Assembly (NCBI GenBank): GCA_027422505.1
Contig: JAPQWV010000648.1
Location: forward strand, 1 to 64,000
From: Craterostigma plantagineum
Taxonomy: Eukaryota > Streptophyta > Magnoliopsida > Lamiales > Linderniaceae
Direction: 5' to 3'
Length of the DNA stretch: 64,000 bases
In this document: positions 20,213 to 32,629 of the stretch, one piece after another
Numbering within the stretch: the first letter of the stretch is position 1
Layout: each line of letters starts with the position of its first letter
The notes under the pieces: model-generated
Seen by the model: only the letters and a program-made list of their open reading frames with translations
Told to the model about the DNA's origin: nothing
The model's database searches: none
Program-made: the position numbers and the translations under genes

Positions 20213-22257
20213 ATTGTTTTTGCAGATCCATCATGTGTGGTACCTTGACTCTGGTTGCTGCACACACATGACGGGAAATCAAGAGCTGCTGAGCAACTAT
20301 CAAGACCGACTGAATGGAAAAGTCAGGTTTGGAAACAAGGATTCAGCCCCGATTCTAGGACTTGGGGATATCATTCTGGAGATCTGACTATAAAAGATGT
20401 CTCCTACGTCGAAGGCCTCCGCCATAACTTGTTCAGCATAGGGCAGTTCTGTGACAAAGGGTTCCAGGTGGTCTTTCATCCTGACCGGTGCAGAATTTTG
20501 GATAGTCAGGACACAGAACTCTTTCAAGGACTTCGGAAATCAAATCTATACACGATAAACCTGACGTCCGTGCGGCCCTCGACAGCTGTTTGCCTCATTT
20601 CTCAGACTGTAATTCAGAGGAACAACTTATGGCATCAACACATGTCTCATCTCAACATCAAAGCTCTTCAACATCTCTCAACGAAAAAGTTGGTTCACGG
20701 TCTTCCAACTATAACTTTACAAAAAGAGCATCAATGTTCGGCGTGCCAATTAGGAAAAATGAAGCGAGCATCGCATCATATCAAACAAGTGGCCTCTACT
20801 TCACGTCCTCTGGAACTGTTACATATGGACCTCTGTGGACCACTGAAGACACAGAGAATAAATGGACGCAACTATCTGCTGGTCACAGTCGATGACTACT
20901 CTCGCTACACATGGACAAGGTTCCTCCGAACAAAAGATGAGACAGAGGACTTGATCGTCAATTTCGTGAACTATATTCAAAATTTGCTGCAACAGACTGT
21001 CCAAGTTATTCGAACGGACAACGGCACTGAGATCAAGAACAAATTTCTCAGTGATTTTTATCACAAACTTGGAATAAGTCAACAATTCTCAGCCGCCAAG
21101 ACACATCAACATAATGGAGTAGTCGAACGAAAGAACAGAACTTTAAGGGAAGCAGCACGTACATTGTTAATTCACTCAGGCCTTCCACATTTCCTATGGG
21201 CTGAAGCAGTAAATACCGCCTGTTTCACACACAAGCGCTTCGACAAGACTCCGTACGAAATTATCAACAAACGAGTACCCAACATCTCTTTCTTCAATGT
21301 CTTCAGGTGCAAGTGCTTTGTGGCGAACGACAGAGAGCACCGTGCTAAGTTTGACCCTAAAGCACTCGAAGCCACTTTCAGCGGGTATTCTTCAACCTCA
21401 AAAGCGTACAGGGTGTATATCAAGTCCAATCGCACGATCAAAGAAAGCTACAATGTCACTTTCCACGAAGTGGCAGAGATGGCTCCTGCACACCTCAGTT
21501 CAAGACCCGTACCTAACCAGATAGCTTCTGAATATAACAGTTTAGAACCTGTTTTCACTGGTGTGTTGGCACAAAACCAACAGAAGATGACAACTCCAAA
21601 TTCAACGTCAGAAGAAGCAACGGGACTTGCATTAGACGATTTGGACTCTCTCTTCGAGACAGTATATCGGTCACACACTGCTACACCTACAGTGGATTCT
21701 CCACCCGACGAGACCGACGTACCAAGTTCTTCACACGTCCCTACCTCACCCGCTTCAGAATTGCCACAAAATAACGAAGAACCTACAGTGGTTTGACGAA
21801 GAATCCTCAGACATGATCGATCCAAGTGCAGAATTGGAACTTCCTCAAACAATTGATCAATCGGAGACTATAGGAAATCTAGACCCACAGATGGCTTATG
21901 CATCGACTTCAGCCTTACCTCATGACCGCAAGTGGACTAGAGGTCACTAGGTTGATCAGATAATTGGCGATCCTTCGGATGGAGTGAGGACGTCTTCGGT
22001 CACCCGGTTGACCGCAAGTGGACTAGAGGTCACCCGGTTGATCAGATTATTGGCGATCCTTCGGTCAACACAGTCTCTTCAGCTGCTTCCTAAGTAAAAA
22101 TGAGCCTACCAAGGTAGCAGACGCACTTCAAGACGCGGATTGGGTAATAGCGATGCATGAAGAAATTCATCAATTCGGACGTCTTCAAGTGTGGACCTTA
22201 GTATCCCGTCCGCATGGGAAAACAATTGTCGGAACTAAATGGGTATTCAAAAACAAG
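20213..22257 (+). pseudogene. pol: pol of element C: protease, integrase and start of RT (unit 1)
   Basis: The protease motif WYLDSGCCTHMTG is at about 20235-20275, with a frame break near 20385. An open stretch of about 500 codons (20255-21796, the start being formal) holds the pre-integrase zinc-binding part (LWHQHMSHLN...HQCSACQLGK) and the integrase core. The catalytic triad is Asp at 20828-20830 (HMDLCGP), Asp at 21017-21019 (RTDNGTE) and Glu at 21125-21127 (VVERKNR), with the canonical 35-residue gap between the last two. A Ser/Pro-rich linker follows. RT begins at [14 protein letters not shown] (about 22155) and is cut at KWVFKNK by the tandem-duplication junction. This orphan copy of integrase is more intact than the unit 2 copy. 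Confidence 0.88.
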
Positions 22258-22300
22258 ATAAATGGACCGGTTTCAACATCTTGAGCCGTCTCACCAAAGC
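22258..22300 (+). other. Junction between tandem duplication units
   Basis: 43 bp between the RT sequence of unit 1 and the GAATTGATC start of unit 2. It begins ATAAATGG. ATAAATG is also found 20 bp before the start of unit 1 (10392-10398), so the joint may have used that 7-bp identity. The remaining bases (GACCGGTTTCAACATCTTGA...) are not present left of unit 1. Confidence 0.75.
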
Positions 22301-23542
22301 GAATTGATCTCGACTTGGAGTACACGGCATTGGTTCGAATTTTGGATGGTTAAATGCTTGGATCGTAACGTGTTTTGTGATTTTGAATTTAACCAACTTA
22401 TATTGAAAATGTTTCAGGGGGGCCTAACATAGAAAATTGCTTCCAAAGTTAACTCTAATATTCTCGATATTTTTTCTCTTATTACAGATTCACAGATGAT
22501 GTCACTGTTCTGAAATTACATTTAATTACATATACTTTCATACATAGGGGAGCAATTATGTGGTTTTTACTTAAAATTAGAGTCAATCTGAAAAACTTCG
22601 AAAAACTTACTATCGCAAAAGTTGGGCGAATTTAGTAATTTTCAATTGCAGTTTCTCGAGCGAAAATCGATTTGGGAACAAATGTTAATTTTCACTCCAA
22701 ATTTGTCGAGCGAAAATCAAATAGGGACCCAATGAGCCTGAAGCATTTGCGAACTTAAAAAGTCCAATAAGCCCAATTTGACACAATAACGTTTGCAGTC
22801 GAAAAATCCCTAAATACACGTGTAAACTTTTAATCGCAAATTCATCTGTCAAAAATTTTTATCTCGCCAAAACCCTTGCCAAATGACGTAAACAATCTCC
22901 TTAAAAAAATCCTAAATCTTTCAACTGATTTTCGTCTTTTTAAGGTAGATTCGACATCCTTTAGGCGATTGCGTGTGCTTAAACTCTATTTGCGTCTACA
23001 ATTTGCAATTTTTTGCCAGATTTGATGATATAGTTCGTGTGTCTGTAACTGCTAAGCCTCGAGGCTATTTTGTGCGAATTAAACATGTTTCTGTGTTTCA
23101 GATGAGGTTAGATTTTAGCACACTGATGGCGTAGATTTTCGATACTCTACGTTTTAGAGCTAAAATCTAAGTCTCGGCAAAATTGGGTTTTGAACGTTTG
23201 AAGGCGTCGAAGAACTTTTTCGATCGCAAATAGTTTCAATTGAATTTTAATTTGATTGAGATACTGTTTGCAGCGTAAACGTTTTTCGATCGCTAAAATT
23301 TGACTTAGTCGTTAAAGATAATTGACGCAGGTTGCAAATTTTCGACCAAACTTACATAAACCTTATATGCTTATGTCGAAAATTTCATTTTCTCTTCAAT
23401 AATTCATTTCGTAGACATATGTGCCAATTCATGATTTCAAATGTGAATGCAATAATGTGATTCATTACTGCGGATTGATAAATTCCAATTTCGACTCAAA
23501 TAAAGTTTTTTGAGCTAATGATTTGTTTTTCTAAATTGTCAG
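22301..23542 (+). other. Non-coding post-pol region of element A type (unit 2)
   Basis: Copy of 10412-11653, with scattered single-base differences. No coding frame and no additional signal were recognised. Confidence 0.7.
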
Positions 23543-24444
23543 ATGGCAAACTTTCCAGCTTATGACCACATCTATTATCATAACTTGTACCTAAGCGTAC
23601 CAGACACTAACTACCAGCTCGACACGACCACCTTTCCGTGCCCTGACGAGATAATAGCGTAAATCCTCCAAGGTCATCCCCTCTGGCATGCTCTTACGGT
23701 GACGGCCTCAGTACCGATCTTCAGCAATTTTGGAGGATGATAAAAAACCTCATAGTTGACGGCACATACAGATTCACTACGTGATTGGGACGAGGCACAT
23801 CAGCTTCAGCAAAGATGATACCGTCCGCCGCTCACAAAGCTTGCCCAAGTTCATAGCAACGGCACCCTCATCCATTGAAGACATTGTTTGGAATTATCAA
23901 CTAATGTCTTTCGCCAAAGCATGCAGGCTTCGACAAAGGAAACGACCACATCCTCAGAATCTTATACGGGACTATGTTCTCGCGAAATTACGATTTTGCT
24001 CAACTGATCTAGAATGACTTAGCTGAACAGATCAGACAACGAGAGAACAAGAGGTCGAAGAATGTGCAGTACGCCCGGTGGTTCTCTGTTATTATTAGAC
24101 AATTCAGGAGATGTACGAGCAGAGGATCCCTCGTCTACCTCCTGGAGGGAATTACCAACCACCGTGGCTAAAATTCTTCCACAACCCAAAGCTGACGGAT
24201 TTGGACCAGTCGTCCATGGCCATGCCGTTCGAGCTGTTGCAGCTTGCCGATCCCTCGAGAGCCGAATACCAAAGATTCTGCCGGGACAATCATCTCACCG
24301 AACAGGTGATCAGAGGGCCCCCGACATACTTCCATGATAGATCAGGTGGCCGGGGAGCTAGAACAGGAGCCTTCAACTCAGGACGTGCAACTACCTGATG
24401 AAGATGCCACGTTGATTGATGCAGTGGCAGAAGAGTTGCTTCTC
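23543..24444 (+). pseudogene. Second part of Sirevirus post-pol ORF (unit 2)
   Basis: Near-identical copy of 11654-12555 with the same stops and frame changes: MANFPAYDHIYYHNL at the start, IGTRHISFSKDDTVRR near 23781, and PFELLQLADPSRAEYQRF near 24225-24280. The shared lesions mean it was already broken when duplicated. The function is unknown, as for unit 1. Confidence 0.6.
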
Positions 24445-24755
24445 TGCTGATCCCAGTGAGAGATCCCTCTGTGCTCGAACTCGTTCAACTTCTTGACTTT
24501 GTCCGGTGACCTCCAAATGTGTTCTTGAACTTCATCAAGGAAGGGAATCTCAATTCTAGTATTTTTCCACGGCGTGTCGATTCGAATGGTCCCTGGCATT
24601 TGTCTTGTAGGGGAAACCACTAGTTGTGCAATAAGCTGTGATAGCCCTTGGGGAATATGTTCATGGTCTTCGCCTTCCTGAAGATCTTCGTCTTCTATCA
24701 GGACTAGGTCCATCAGAGCTGCTTGAAGAAAATGTCGAACTTCCTTGAGTTATTG
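24445..24755 (-). pseudogene. Middle part of post-pol ORF of inverted element M (unit 2)
   Basis: Copy of 12556-12866. It has one visible codon difference in the minus-strand frame (LIAQLVV instead of LIAQRVV near 24625). It is cut by the CRM-like LTR at 24756. Confidence 0.72.
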
Positions 24756-25462
24756 TGATGTGAACGAGTAAAATCCGAAGCAAGCTAAGTTGAAGATTCA
24801 AATAACGATCGGGCCCGTAACAAGATTTCGAGCAAAGAACTTCAAAGAAAAACTTAACACGCTCATATTAAAGGTTCTTAAAGAAGAGAAGATCATGTTC
24901 ATAGCAACTCAGAATAAAGAGGGTCAGAATATAAATTTCATGAACTTGATCGGGGCAGAAATGACAATTTTGGAAAGTTCATGTACTAAAGTGCAGTTAT
25001 CGAAGAATTGAAGGACCAAGATGCAATTTTCGTCCTTGGACCAGAGCTGAACGAGATTTGCAAGATTTTCATATTCAAACTAATTAGATATTTACTTAGT
25101 AAGATTATCCTAGATTTTCACTTAAATATCTATTAATTTGTTATTATTCTATTTCTATATTTAGCCAGATCCTACTAGTATAAATAGGTCTTGTTCCTCA
25201 TTAGAGAGAACCAACTTCGATATATATAATTTCGAGTATCTTTATTGAATCTCTTCGAGTCTTTGTTACTCTTTCGTTCGACGTTCGAACATCGTCTATC
25301 TCTTGCAAAAGCAGTGTGTTGTGAGAATAGATCTGAGACTTACGGCTTTACACATCCGTTCGTGGCGTCTTTCTATCCATCAAGTGTTCCCTACGTTGCG
25401 ATCGACGCCGTGCAACTTTGAGATTCGGGGTCTCGGGTGAAATAGATTGGGGTTCCTTATCA
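24756..25462 (+). repeat. 5' LTR of CRM-like gypsy element (unit 2)
   Basis: Copy of 12867-13573: TGATGTGAAC start, CCTTATCA end, 707 bp, TATA box at 25179-25186. It belongs to the truncated element that follows. Confidence 0.8.
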
Positions 25463-25464
25463 AG

Positions 25465-25477
25465 TGGTATCAGAGCC
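25465..25477 (+). promoter_or_regulatory. Primer-binding site of the CRM-like element (unit 2)
   Basis: TGGTATCAGAGCC two bases after the LTR, complementary to initiator Met-tRNA. Confidence 0.92.
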
Positions 25478-26113
25478 TAATCCACGTTTGGTTCGTTATC
25501 TAAGTTCGTTCGAAGAAATCAAGAAGGTGCAACATCAACCTTCTGCGTAACAAAATCAGAGGTTTCTTCGTTCTTTATATTCTATTTTCTTCTCGTTCTT
25601 CAAAAAAACAAATCTGCAAAAAAAAAATAATAAAATCTCTGCCAAAAAAAAATCTGCGAAAAAAAGGAGAAAAAGAAAACAAATTCTGCGAAAAAAAAAG
25701 AAAAAAATATATATTGCAGAAAAAAAAAGTAGTAAATTGCAGCAAAAAAAAAATCTGAAGAGAGATATCTATATATATCATATTATTCTTATTTGGATTT
25801 CTTAGGGGCTACAACGCATCTTAGAAGTCGTTTCGATCAAGCACGAGTGGACGTATTCGATCAGGAAGACAAGAAGAGATTTTAAGGTCTGTCGAGTGAG
25901 CATATTTGTTGAGTGAAAAAAAAAGTGAGGGAGAGACAAAAAAAAGAAAAAAAAAAGAAAAAAAAAAGAAAAGTAAAAAAAGAAAAAAAAGATAAAGAAA
26001 GAAAGAAAAAAAATCAGACAGTATGTCAGACGGTTCCAAATCAGACAATAACGACATCGCCAATCCAAGTAATTGATTATTCGTGGAAGCAATCACCGCG
26101 CGAGATGCAGTGA
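25478..26113 (+). other. Purine-rich leader of CRM-like element (unit 2)
   Basis: Copy of 13589-14222, differing mostly in lengths of A runs. Non-coding. Confidence 0.7.
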
Positions 26114-28024
26114 ATGATGCAACAACAACTTGAGGCGATAAACGAGCGGATAAATCAAGTCGAGGCAGCCGCACAACATAATCGCAATGGATCTCGTCGA
26201 GCACGTGACTACAGAGAGGAAACTCACTTATTCGCTAACGATGAATTTGACGAAGAAGATCAACGACAAAGGAGGCAGCCCGAGCGTGATCGTGATGATA
26301 GTGGAGGCATAAAACAGAAGATCCCAACGTTTCAGGGCAAGAGTGATCCAGAGGCGTATTTCGAATGGGAGACCAAGACCCAATTCATCTTCAACTGCCA
26401 CAACCATACGGAGCACAGAAAGGTAACCTTAGCCGCGGCTGAATTTACTATGCGGTTGTTTGGTGGGACCAATTATCGACGACGAGGAGGCGAGCTGGTG
26501 GGCGTGCGGTCGAGACATGGGAGGAAATGAAGGTTTTAATGCGTAAGAGGTATGTGCCGCCTCACTACTATCGAGAGTTATACCAGAAACTCCAAAGGTT
26601 ACGACAGGGCAACCGCACGGTTGAAGAATACTACCGCGATATGGAGATCGCCATGATCCGTGCCAAGATTGTTGAGGATCATGAGTCAACGATGGCCCGA
26701 TTTCTCGCGGGGTTGAATTCAGACATTGCAGATTTAGTAGAGCTGCAACACTATGTGGAATTAGAAGAGCTGATACACTTAGCGGTAAAAATAGAGAGGC
26801 AGCTCAAGACGAGGGGCAACTCAAGGAATTCATGACTTTCTGAACAGTCCACGTGGAAGAGGAGCAATGATGCGGGAGAGTGGAATCAATTCAGACAACG
26901 TGGAGAAACGTCCAAGCCAAGTAGCTCGACGAGCGCAACGACGCCAATTGCAACTGCAAGCACCCCGAAGAAGTTTGACGCTCCAGTGACAATAAACCGC
27001 GACATCAAGTGTTTTAGGTGTCAGGGCCTTGGGCATATCGCAAGCCAATGTCCGAACAAGAGAACTATGACGATGCTCGCTTCAGGGGAGGTAGTGACCG
27101 ATGATGAAGATGTCGTCGAATTTGAAGAAACGGACGGCGATTTTGGGGGAAGAAGTTGAAATACCCACTAAACTTGTGTTGGTATCTCGTCATGCCTTGA
27201 ACGCGCGAGTAGTTCAAGATGACCAGGAGCAACGTGAGAACATCTCCCACACACGATGCTACATTGGAGATAAGGTATGTAGTGTGATAATTGATGGAGA
27301 GAGTTGCACGAATGCAGCGAGCGTGGCATTGGTGAACAGATTGGCGCTTCCAACGACGAAACACCCACATCCATATCGACTCCAATGGTTTAATGACGGC
27401 GGGGATGTGCGAGTCTACAAGCAGGTTCTAATTTAATCCGCATTGGCAACTACGAGGATTCGGTGCTTTGCGATGTTGCTCCAATGGACGCTGGACATAT
27501 TCTACTGGGACGACCGTGGAAGTTCGATCGGAGGGTAACACACGACGGTCACGCAAACAAGTACACCCTACGGCACAACAACCGCACCTACACTCTCAGA
27601 CATCTTATACCAAGCCAAGTATATGAAGATCAAATTAAATTGCAAAAAGAAAAGGAGAGAGTTGAGCAATTAAAGTGAGAAAAAGAAACGAGAGATCTTG
27701 AGAGATCAAATGAGGTAAAATCAGAGCGTGAAAATAACGAGGGAAATGTCGGGGGAAGTGAAAAAAATAAGTTTAAGGACAAGCATACTATATTGGCAAG
27801 GATGAGCGATGTGAGGAAAGCTTACTATTCTTCACAGCCGATAATTTTACTCGTCTATAAAGAGGTCATTTTATTAGCTAACCAGTCAGGCAAGGGGCTA
27901 CACTTGACCGTTGATTCTTTATTGCATGAATTCAAGGATGTGCTCGTTCAAGACATGCCAATTGGACTACCCCCTATTAGGGGAATAGAGCATCAGATTG
28001 ACTTTGTGCCTGGGCAGAATGTAC
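26114..28024 (+). pseudogene. gag-pol: gag and protease of CRM-like gypsy element, 3'-truncated (unit 2)
   Basis: This is the fuller copy. MMQQQLEAINERINQVEAA starts at 26114, then the Gag core IPTFQGKSDPEAYFEWE (about 26325-26370), and KVLMRKRYVPPHYYRELYQK (about 26527-26585). The core ends with ARFLAGLNSDIADLVELQHY (about 26695-26755). A frameshift lies at about 26450 and a TGA at 26833-26835. The knuckle CFRCQGLGHIASQC is at 27010-27051. Protease-like VIIDGESCTN is near 27285-27315, and HILLGRPWKFDRRV and GLPPIRGIEHQIDFVPG close the preserved part. RT onward is missing, as in unit 1, so truncation preceded the duplication. CRM-type chromoviruses often sit at centromeres; that location cannot be inferred from one fragment. 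Confidence 0.85.
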
Positions 28025-28379
28025 GAAAAATAACAAAATATCGCTTTTAATCGATTTGGCATAGATGCAAATAAAAAATTCATATTAAAATTTGCGATTT
28101 ATCTTTATATGTCTACGATTATTTTTTATTTACTATAAATTTTTATTATTTTTTTTTAAAATTTTCATAACATGTAATAGAAAGAAAAGAAAAAAATTCA
28201 AGAACTAATAATATTATTTTTAGTATGATGTCAGATTATTTTGCTTCGATCATTGTCACGTCTAAAGTTTCACAAGACACTTGCCATGATCAAATGCCGT
28301 TAAGTCACGTCAGCAAACTATAGTCCTTAGTTCAAAGTGTGATCCATTTCGACAACTCTCACTAGGTTCACTCTAACGC
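28025..28379 (-). other. Non-coding post-pol region of inverted element M (unit 2)
   Basis: Copy of 15611-15966, one base shorter in a T run. It ends with the mutated target-site copy AACGC at 28375-28379. Confidence 0.7.
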
Positions 28380-30160
28380 TGTGGCGACCCTACTTTCCTA
28401 ACTAGGATTAGTGGCGGATTTCCGCAACGTAAGCCGCGGAAGGCCCGTCTAATTAAAACTTTTTCCTAAAATAATATACACTAATATAAAAATACGTCTA
28501 CATCGTTATCTCTGTACACGGGCCGAAGCCCCAAAAATATCAAAAGAACAAATCCTACAGACGCTCCACAGGTCTTCATCCATGTACCGCACCGCCCTCA
28601 AAAGTCCGTGGAGCACCGCCACCAGCCGCCTCAGTCACGATGCGTATCAGCGTCGGACTCAGTACCTATAACACGTAAACACTGAGCACTTTGCCCAGTA
28701 GGTAAATAAAATGCATGTATGCAAGTGTGCACTCAAACCCAATCCCAATATCTCACAACTTGATATGATGCACACTCTTTCTTTTCCCACATTCCTATTT
28801 CACACAAGACAGGGCCCTAGGTTAGGCTCGACACCCTCGCGTGCAAAGACTACTGGGAGGCCACCCCCAAGTCTTTGTATGATATAATTATCACATCTCG
28901 AAATCTTTCTATAATAACATCGAAACTTAGGAATATTATCATTATATATTATATATTAAATAAATATCGAGAATTGAAATGTCGAAATCCTTAAAATGTC
29001 GAGACCCTAACATAATGTCGAGATCCATTCTGTGATAAATGTCGAAGCCTATAGAATGTCGATATCTAAGATATATCTCGAAGTCGAAATCTCTTGGTAA
29101 ACATCTCGACATTATCTCAGTAAAGCATCTCGACATCTTATTGATATGTAGCTCGACATCTTAGTATTGCATCTCGAATTCTTTATATGTCTTATCAAAT
29201 CTCGACATTTCAACTTACTAAATAACTTTTATTAATACATCTCGACATCTACATATAGTATCTTTCTATGATACATTTCGACACATGATAGATCTTGAAA
29301 TCATTAACAATGGCCAATCGCAATATTTTGTTGGGAAGTAAATGTCGAACTCGTTACACAATGTCGAGATCTCTTATCGAGATCTTATTATATCGATATT
29401 TCATTCGACATTTTTCCTGAATACGTCTAGAGATCTTCTGAAATCATTTTTGAATATACTAAGTCTAGAAATCGGTATGGTTTAAAAGCATCAGATTGCT
29501 TAGGAGGTATATCATACACCTAATTTACCCAAAACTCACATCCCGTCACTTAATACTTACGATGTTAAGTTTCAAAGTTTCTAAGTCTTCTAAACCTAGT
29601 AAATTCTGAACTTCGTTATGATTATCATGAAATCAAATACCGACATGTATATCGAAAGCATGTATTAAGCATGTATATTAATTAAGTTTGAAGTTCTTGG
29701 CATACCGTAAATTGTTGAGTGCTTACACTCGTGAGAAATTCCTCCCTTCTCTAGTTGTTCTCCTTGTGTTTCACTATTCTTCAGTTGAGGATTTTTCTTT
29801 TCTTTGATTCTTGATATAACGTGCATATTAGATAAGTGCTAGATTATCTTGAACTTATAATTGATGTGACAAGTTGATGGTAACGTTAAGTTACCTTGAG
29901 CATAGGTAAGGTTATCAATCTTATCTATTTAAAACTCTTGGGCCTTTATTAAGTATTAAATGCAATCCATTAGTGTGTTGGGCTTTATTCACTTAGCTAG
30001 TATAGCCCAATATAAACCCTAGCTAATTATTTGTAAATTTCGAAATTATTTATTTATTTATTTATTTATTATTTTTTTTCCAAACCTCCTAATTCACGAA
30101 ATTAGAAAATTCAAAAGTGATTAAATCAAAATCCCGTATTAACATTTTACGGGTATTACA
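28380..30160 (-). mobile_element. Solo LTR, Tekay/Del-like Ty3-gypsy (unit 2)
   Basis: Copy of 15967-17747, also 1781 bp, with AACGC on the left and AGCGC at 30161-30165. A few substitutions separate it from unit 1. No internal retroelement sequence is present. Confidence 0.85.
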
Positions 30161-30165
30161 AGCGC

Positions 30166-30459
30166 TCATTTAGTTTTACCTTCGAATTATTATATTTATA
30201 TCACTCAAATCAACACAAGCAATATTAAGTCAATTTACCTGTGATCAATGCGCTTTTAACCATTTCATCTATGCGAAAGACCATCAAATTTGGAATCAAA
30301 TGAACTTTGAAGGATTTTAGTTTGGCTCTGACTTAGAAGGGAAGGAATATTTTTTGGGTAAAGTGAGCTTTGCGTCGTCTTCCTTTTCTTCGTCGATCTC
30401 CTTCTTTCGGCATTTTTCTCTTATCTTTTTTGTCATTCTCATCCTTTAATTTTTTTTTG
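30166..30459 (-). pseudogene. Post-pol ORF N-terminal part of inverted element M (unit 2)
   Basis: Copy of 17753-18045 with an extra T near 30425 that shifts the frame after KLKDENDKK, so the minus-strand reading of the lysine-rich stretch differs from unit 1. The right edge is the inversion junction with element C. Confidence 0.6.
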
Positions 30460-30461
30460 TT

Positions 30462-32629
30462 AGGCCTCCTTCTCCTTAGAGTCGGAAGAAGAGTCAGACT
30501 CTGACATTGAGCCAAACATGAAAGTTCTAAGAAAGCAGTTGGCTCTAATTGAAAAAATGATGAGTAAGAAGTACTTCAAAAAGAAGTCTTCAACCTCAGC
30601 CAACAGACTTCGGACTACAAGCTCTAAAAACAAAGAACCTGCACCAGAGAGCTCCGAAGTCAAGAACCCAAAAGAGGCTAATAAATGCTTCAACTGTGGC
30701 AAGCCAGGTCACTTTGCCAGAGAGAGCACTCTTCCAAAGAAGAGAGATGCCAACTACTACTCCAGGAAGCTCCAATTGACTAAACAGAAGGAAGCTGGAG
30801 TAGCTCTCATGGCCGAACAAGACCAATGGCTCGAGGACACGTCGAGTTCTGAAGAAGAGAATTTAGCCCTCATGGCCCGTCTCGACAATGAATTGGACGC
30901 CGAAACATCCAATCGGACGGACGAAGACAACGCATCCACCTCGTCAAAAGAGGTAGTCTCTTCTTCCACATTATTGACCATGTTAGAATCGTACAAAATA
31001 GAATACCTAACATGAAACATGAGCAGAAATGTATAAAGGAAGTAGAAGACAAATTGTCTAGTTCATCTAAGACAGAGCAGTATAGTGTGAAGATTAAAGA
31101 ATTGGAGGATAGGCTAGCAATAACTATAATTGTTTGGTTAGGAATCTCAACGAGAAAGCGACCCTCAATTGTAGGATAACAAAAGCTACCACTACGATTA
31201 CTAACTTAGAAGCCCAATTAGAAGAATCAAATGCAAAAGTTAGTAAACTTGGTGTAGAATTAGATGCCTGTCAAGTCTCCAAAATTACAATAGAAATTAA
31301 CTATGCTCTTTTAGGGGAAGAACGAAAGAAGTTTTTGTACTAACGTTAAAAAGTTAGAAGATCTTCTTGTTAGAAGGGGACAGACTGAACAGACAATATT
31401 TTTAAATCAACCCATGGACTTAGAATTTTATGATTATAAATTCCGCTTAGGCTTGGAGAACCCACGGTATTTTTCAAAAGTTGATTGTAAGCAAGTTTAC
31501 GACATTCCATGGGTTTAGGATTAAGAGATCTTATGGTTTTTACTAATGCTAAAGAAATAGACGCTTTAGAAGAAACCAAAAGAAAAGCCAAGACTAGGGT
31601 TGAAATTCCCTTCTCCTACACCGAATTGAATCAAAGCTACAACATTAGGGAACTTCCCAAAGGTTGGAGTCCTGAGTCAATTAAACTACCCGAGGATCTT
31701 CCTATTAAAGAAGAAGCACAAAATCATCATTCTGAAAATTCTCTCTACATACCACCTATTGTTAGAAAAATAGAGGAGTTAAGAGGCTCATTAGAAATAG
31801 AAAGAGAGAATTTTGAAGCTGAAAAGAAAAAGTTCCTAGAAGAGATTGAGAATCTCAAAGCTTCTTCAACATCCCAAGTTATTTCGCACGCTATGCCAAA
31901 AAGCGTGAAAATTGAAAAAGCGCCTTCAGTAGATCATAAACGTATTCTTAGAAGTGCTAAGCCAAACACTATTTCATCTACATCTACAGGGAGCGTAGGG
32001 CCAGCACTAGATACGAAAGCGTGGGTGTCTAGAATAAAAATAGAGAAGAAGTCAATAGATTTGAATGTTTCCAATATCGTTTTTCTGCAAAAATAAAAGA
32101 GCCATTTCCTCGTTTCTAATAATGTCTTCTACACACTCCCTCAAACCAATCACATTTAGAAGCACTAATTTCGAAATAGGCACCACATCAAAAACAAAAA
32201 TTAATAATTCTAAGACAAATGCATCTAGGATGACACGTAGGAAACAAGATCCAGCCATAAAGAAAGCATATGGCGCTATACATGCTTGTTCTCACCTAAG
32301 GTATCCCGTTAAGATTGAATTCCCCAAGCACCTTAGGAGACTATCCAATGAAAAGATCTTTTCCTCACTCAAGCCTACTCGTGCATTTGCTCGTGCTGAA
32401 ATCAAATTCCCTGCCAGGTTCAACCCACTTGGGTTCCTAAAACAACTCCTAAGAGACAAAAGCCATAAAGGCTAAGTCTCCTAAAGCAAAACCCAAAGTT
32501 ACTTCCTCAAAGGCAACTTGGGTCGCTAAAGTTCCTATCGATAATAACTTAGGAACCATATCTGAACCAAAATCTAAATATGCTAATCTGAGAAGACCCA
32601 TTTTTAAGTGGGTACCTAAAGCTCTCTAA
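30462..32629 (+). pseudogene. gag: gag of Sirevirus-like element C, 5'-truncated (unit 2)
   Basis: Copy of 18048-20212. The zinc knuckle CFNCGKPGHFARES is at 30686-30727, again with Ser in the last ligand position. The heptad-rich region (31134-31340) and the segment RKIEELRGSLEIERENFEAE (about 31765-31825) are the same as in unit 1 apart from single substitutions and one extra codon (IVRKIEE). Here gag is joined to an almost complete pol, so this is the body of element C. The TAA stop is at 32627-32629. Confidence 0.85.

Larger units (their letters stand above)
10412..22257 (+). repeat. Tandem duplication, unit 1 (about 11.8 kb)
   Basis: This unit is repeated almost base for base at 22301-34676. 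It spans the post-pol region of A, the inverted M fragments, the CRM-like element, the solo LTR, and element C from mid-gag to the start of RT. By eye I count about forty small differences. Unit 1 also lacks 523 bp that unit 2 has (corresponding to 26186-26708), with TCGC at both deletion ends. The left boundary GAATTGATCTCGAC is at 10412. The right boundary is the KWVFKNK stretch of RT at 22257. Confidence 0.93.
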
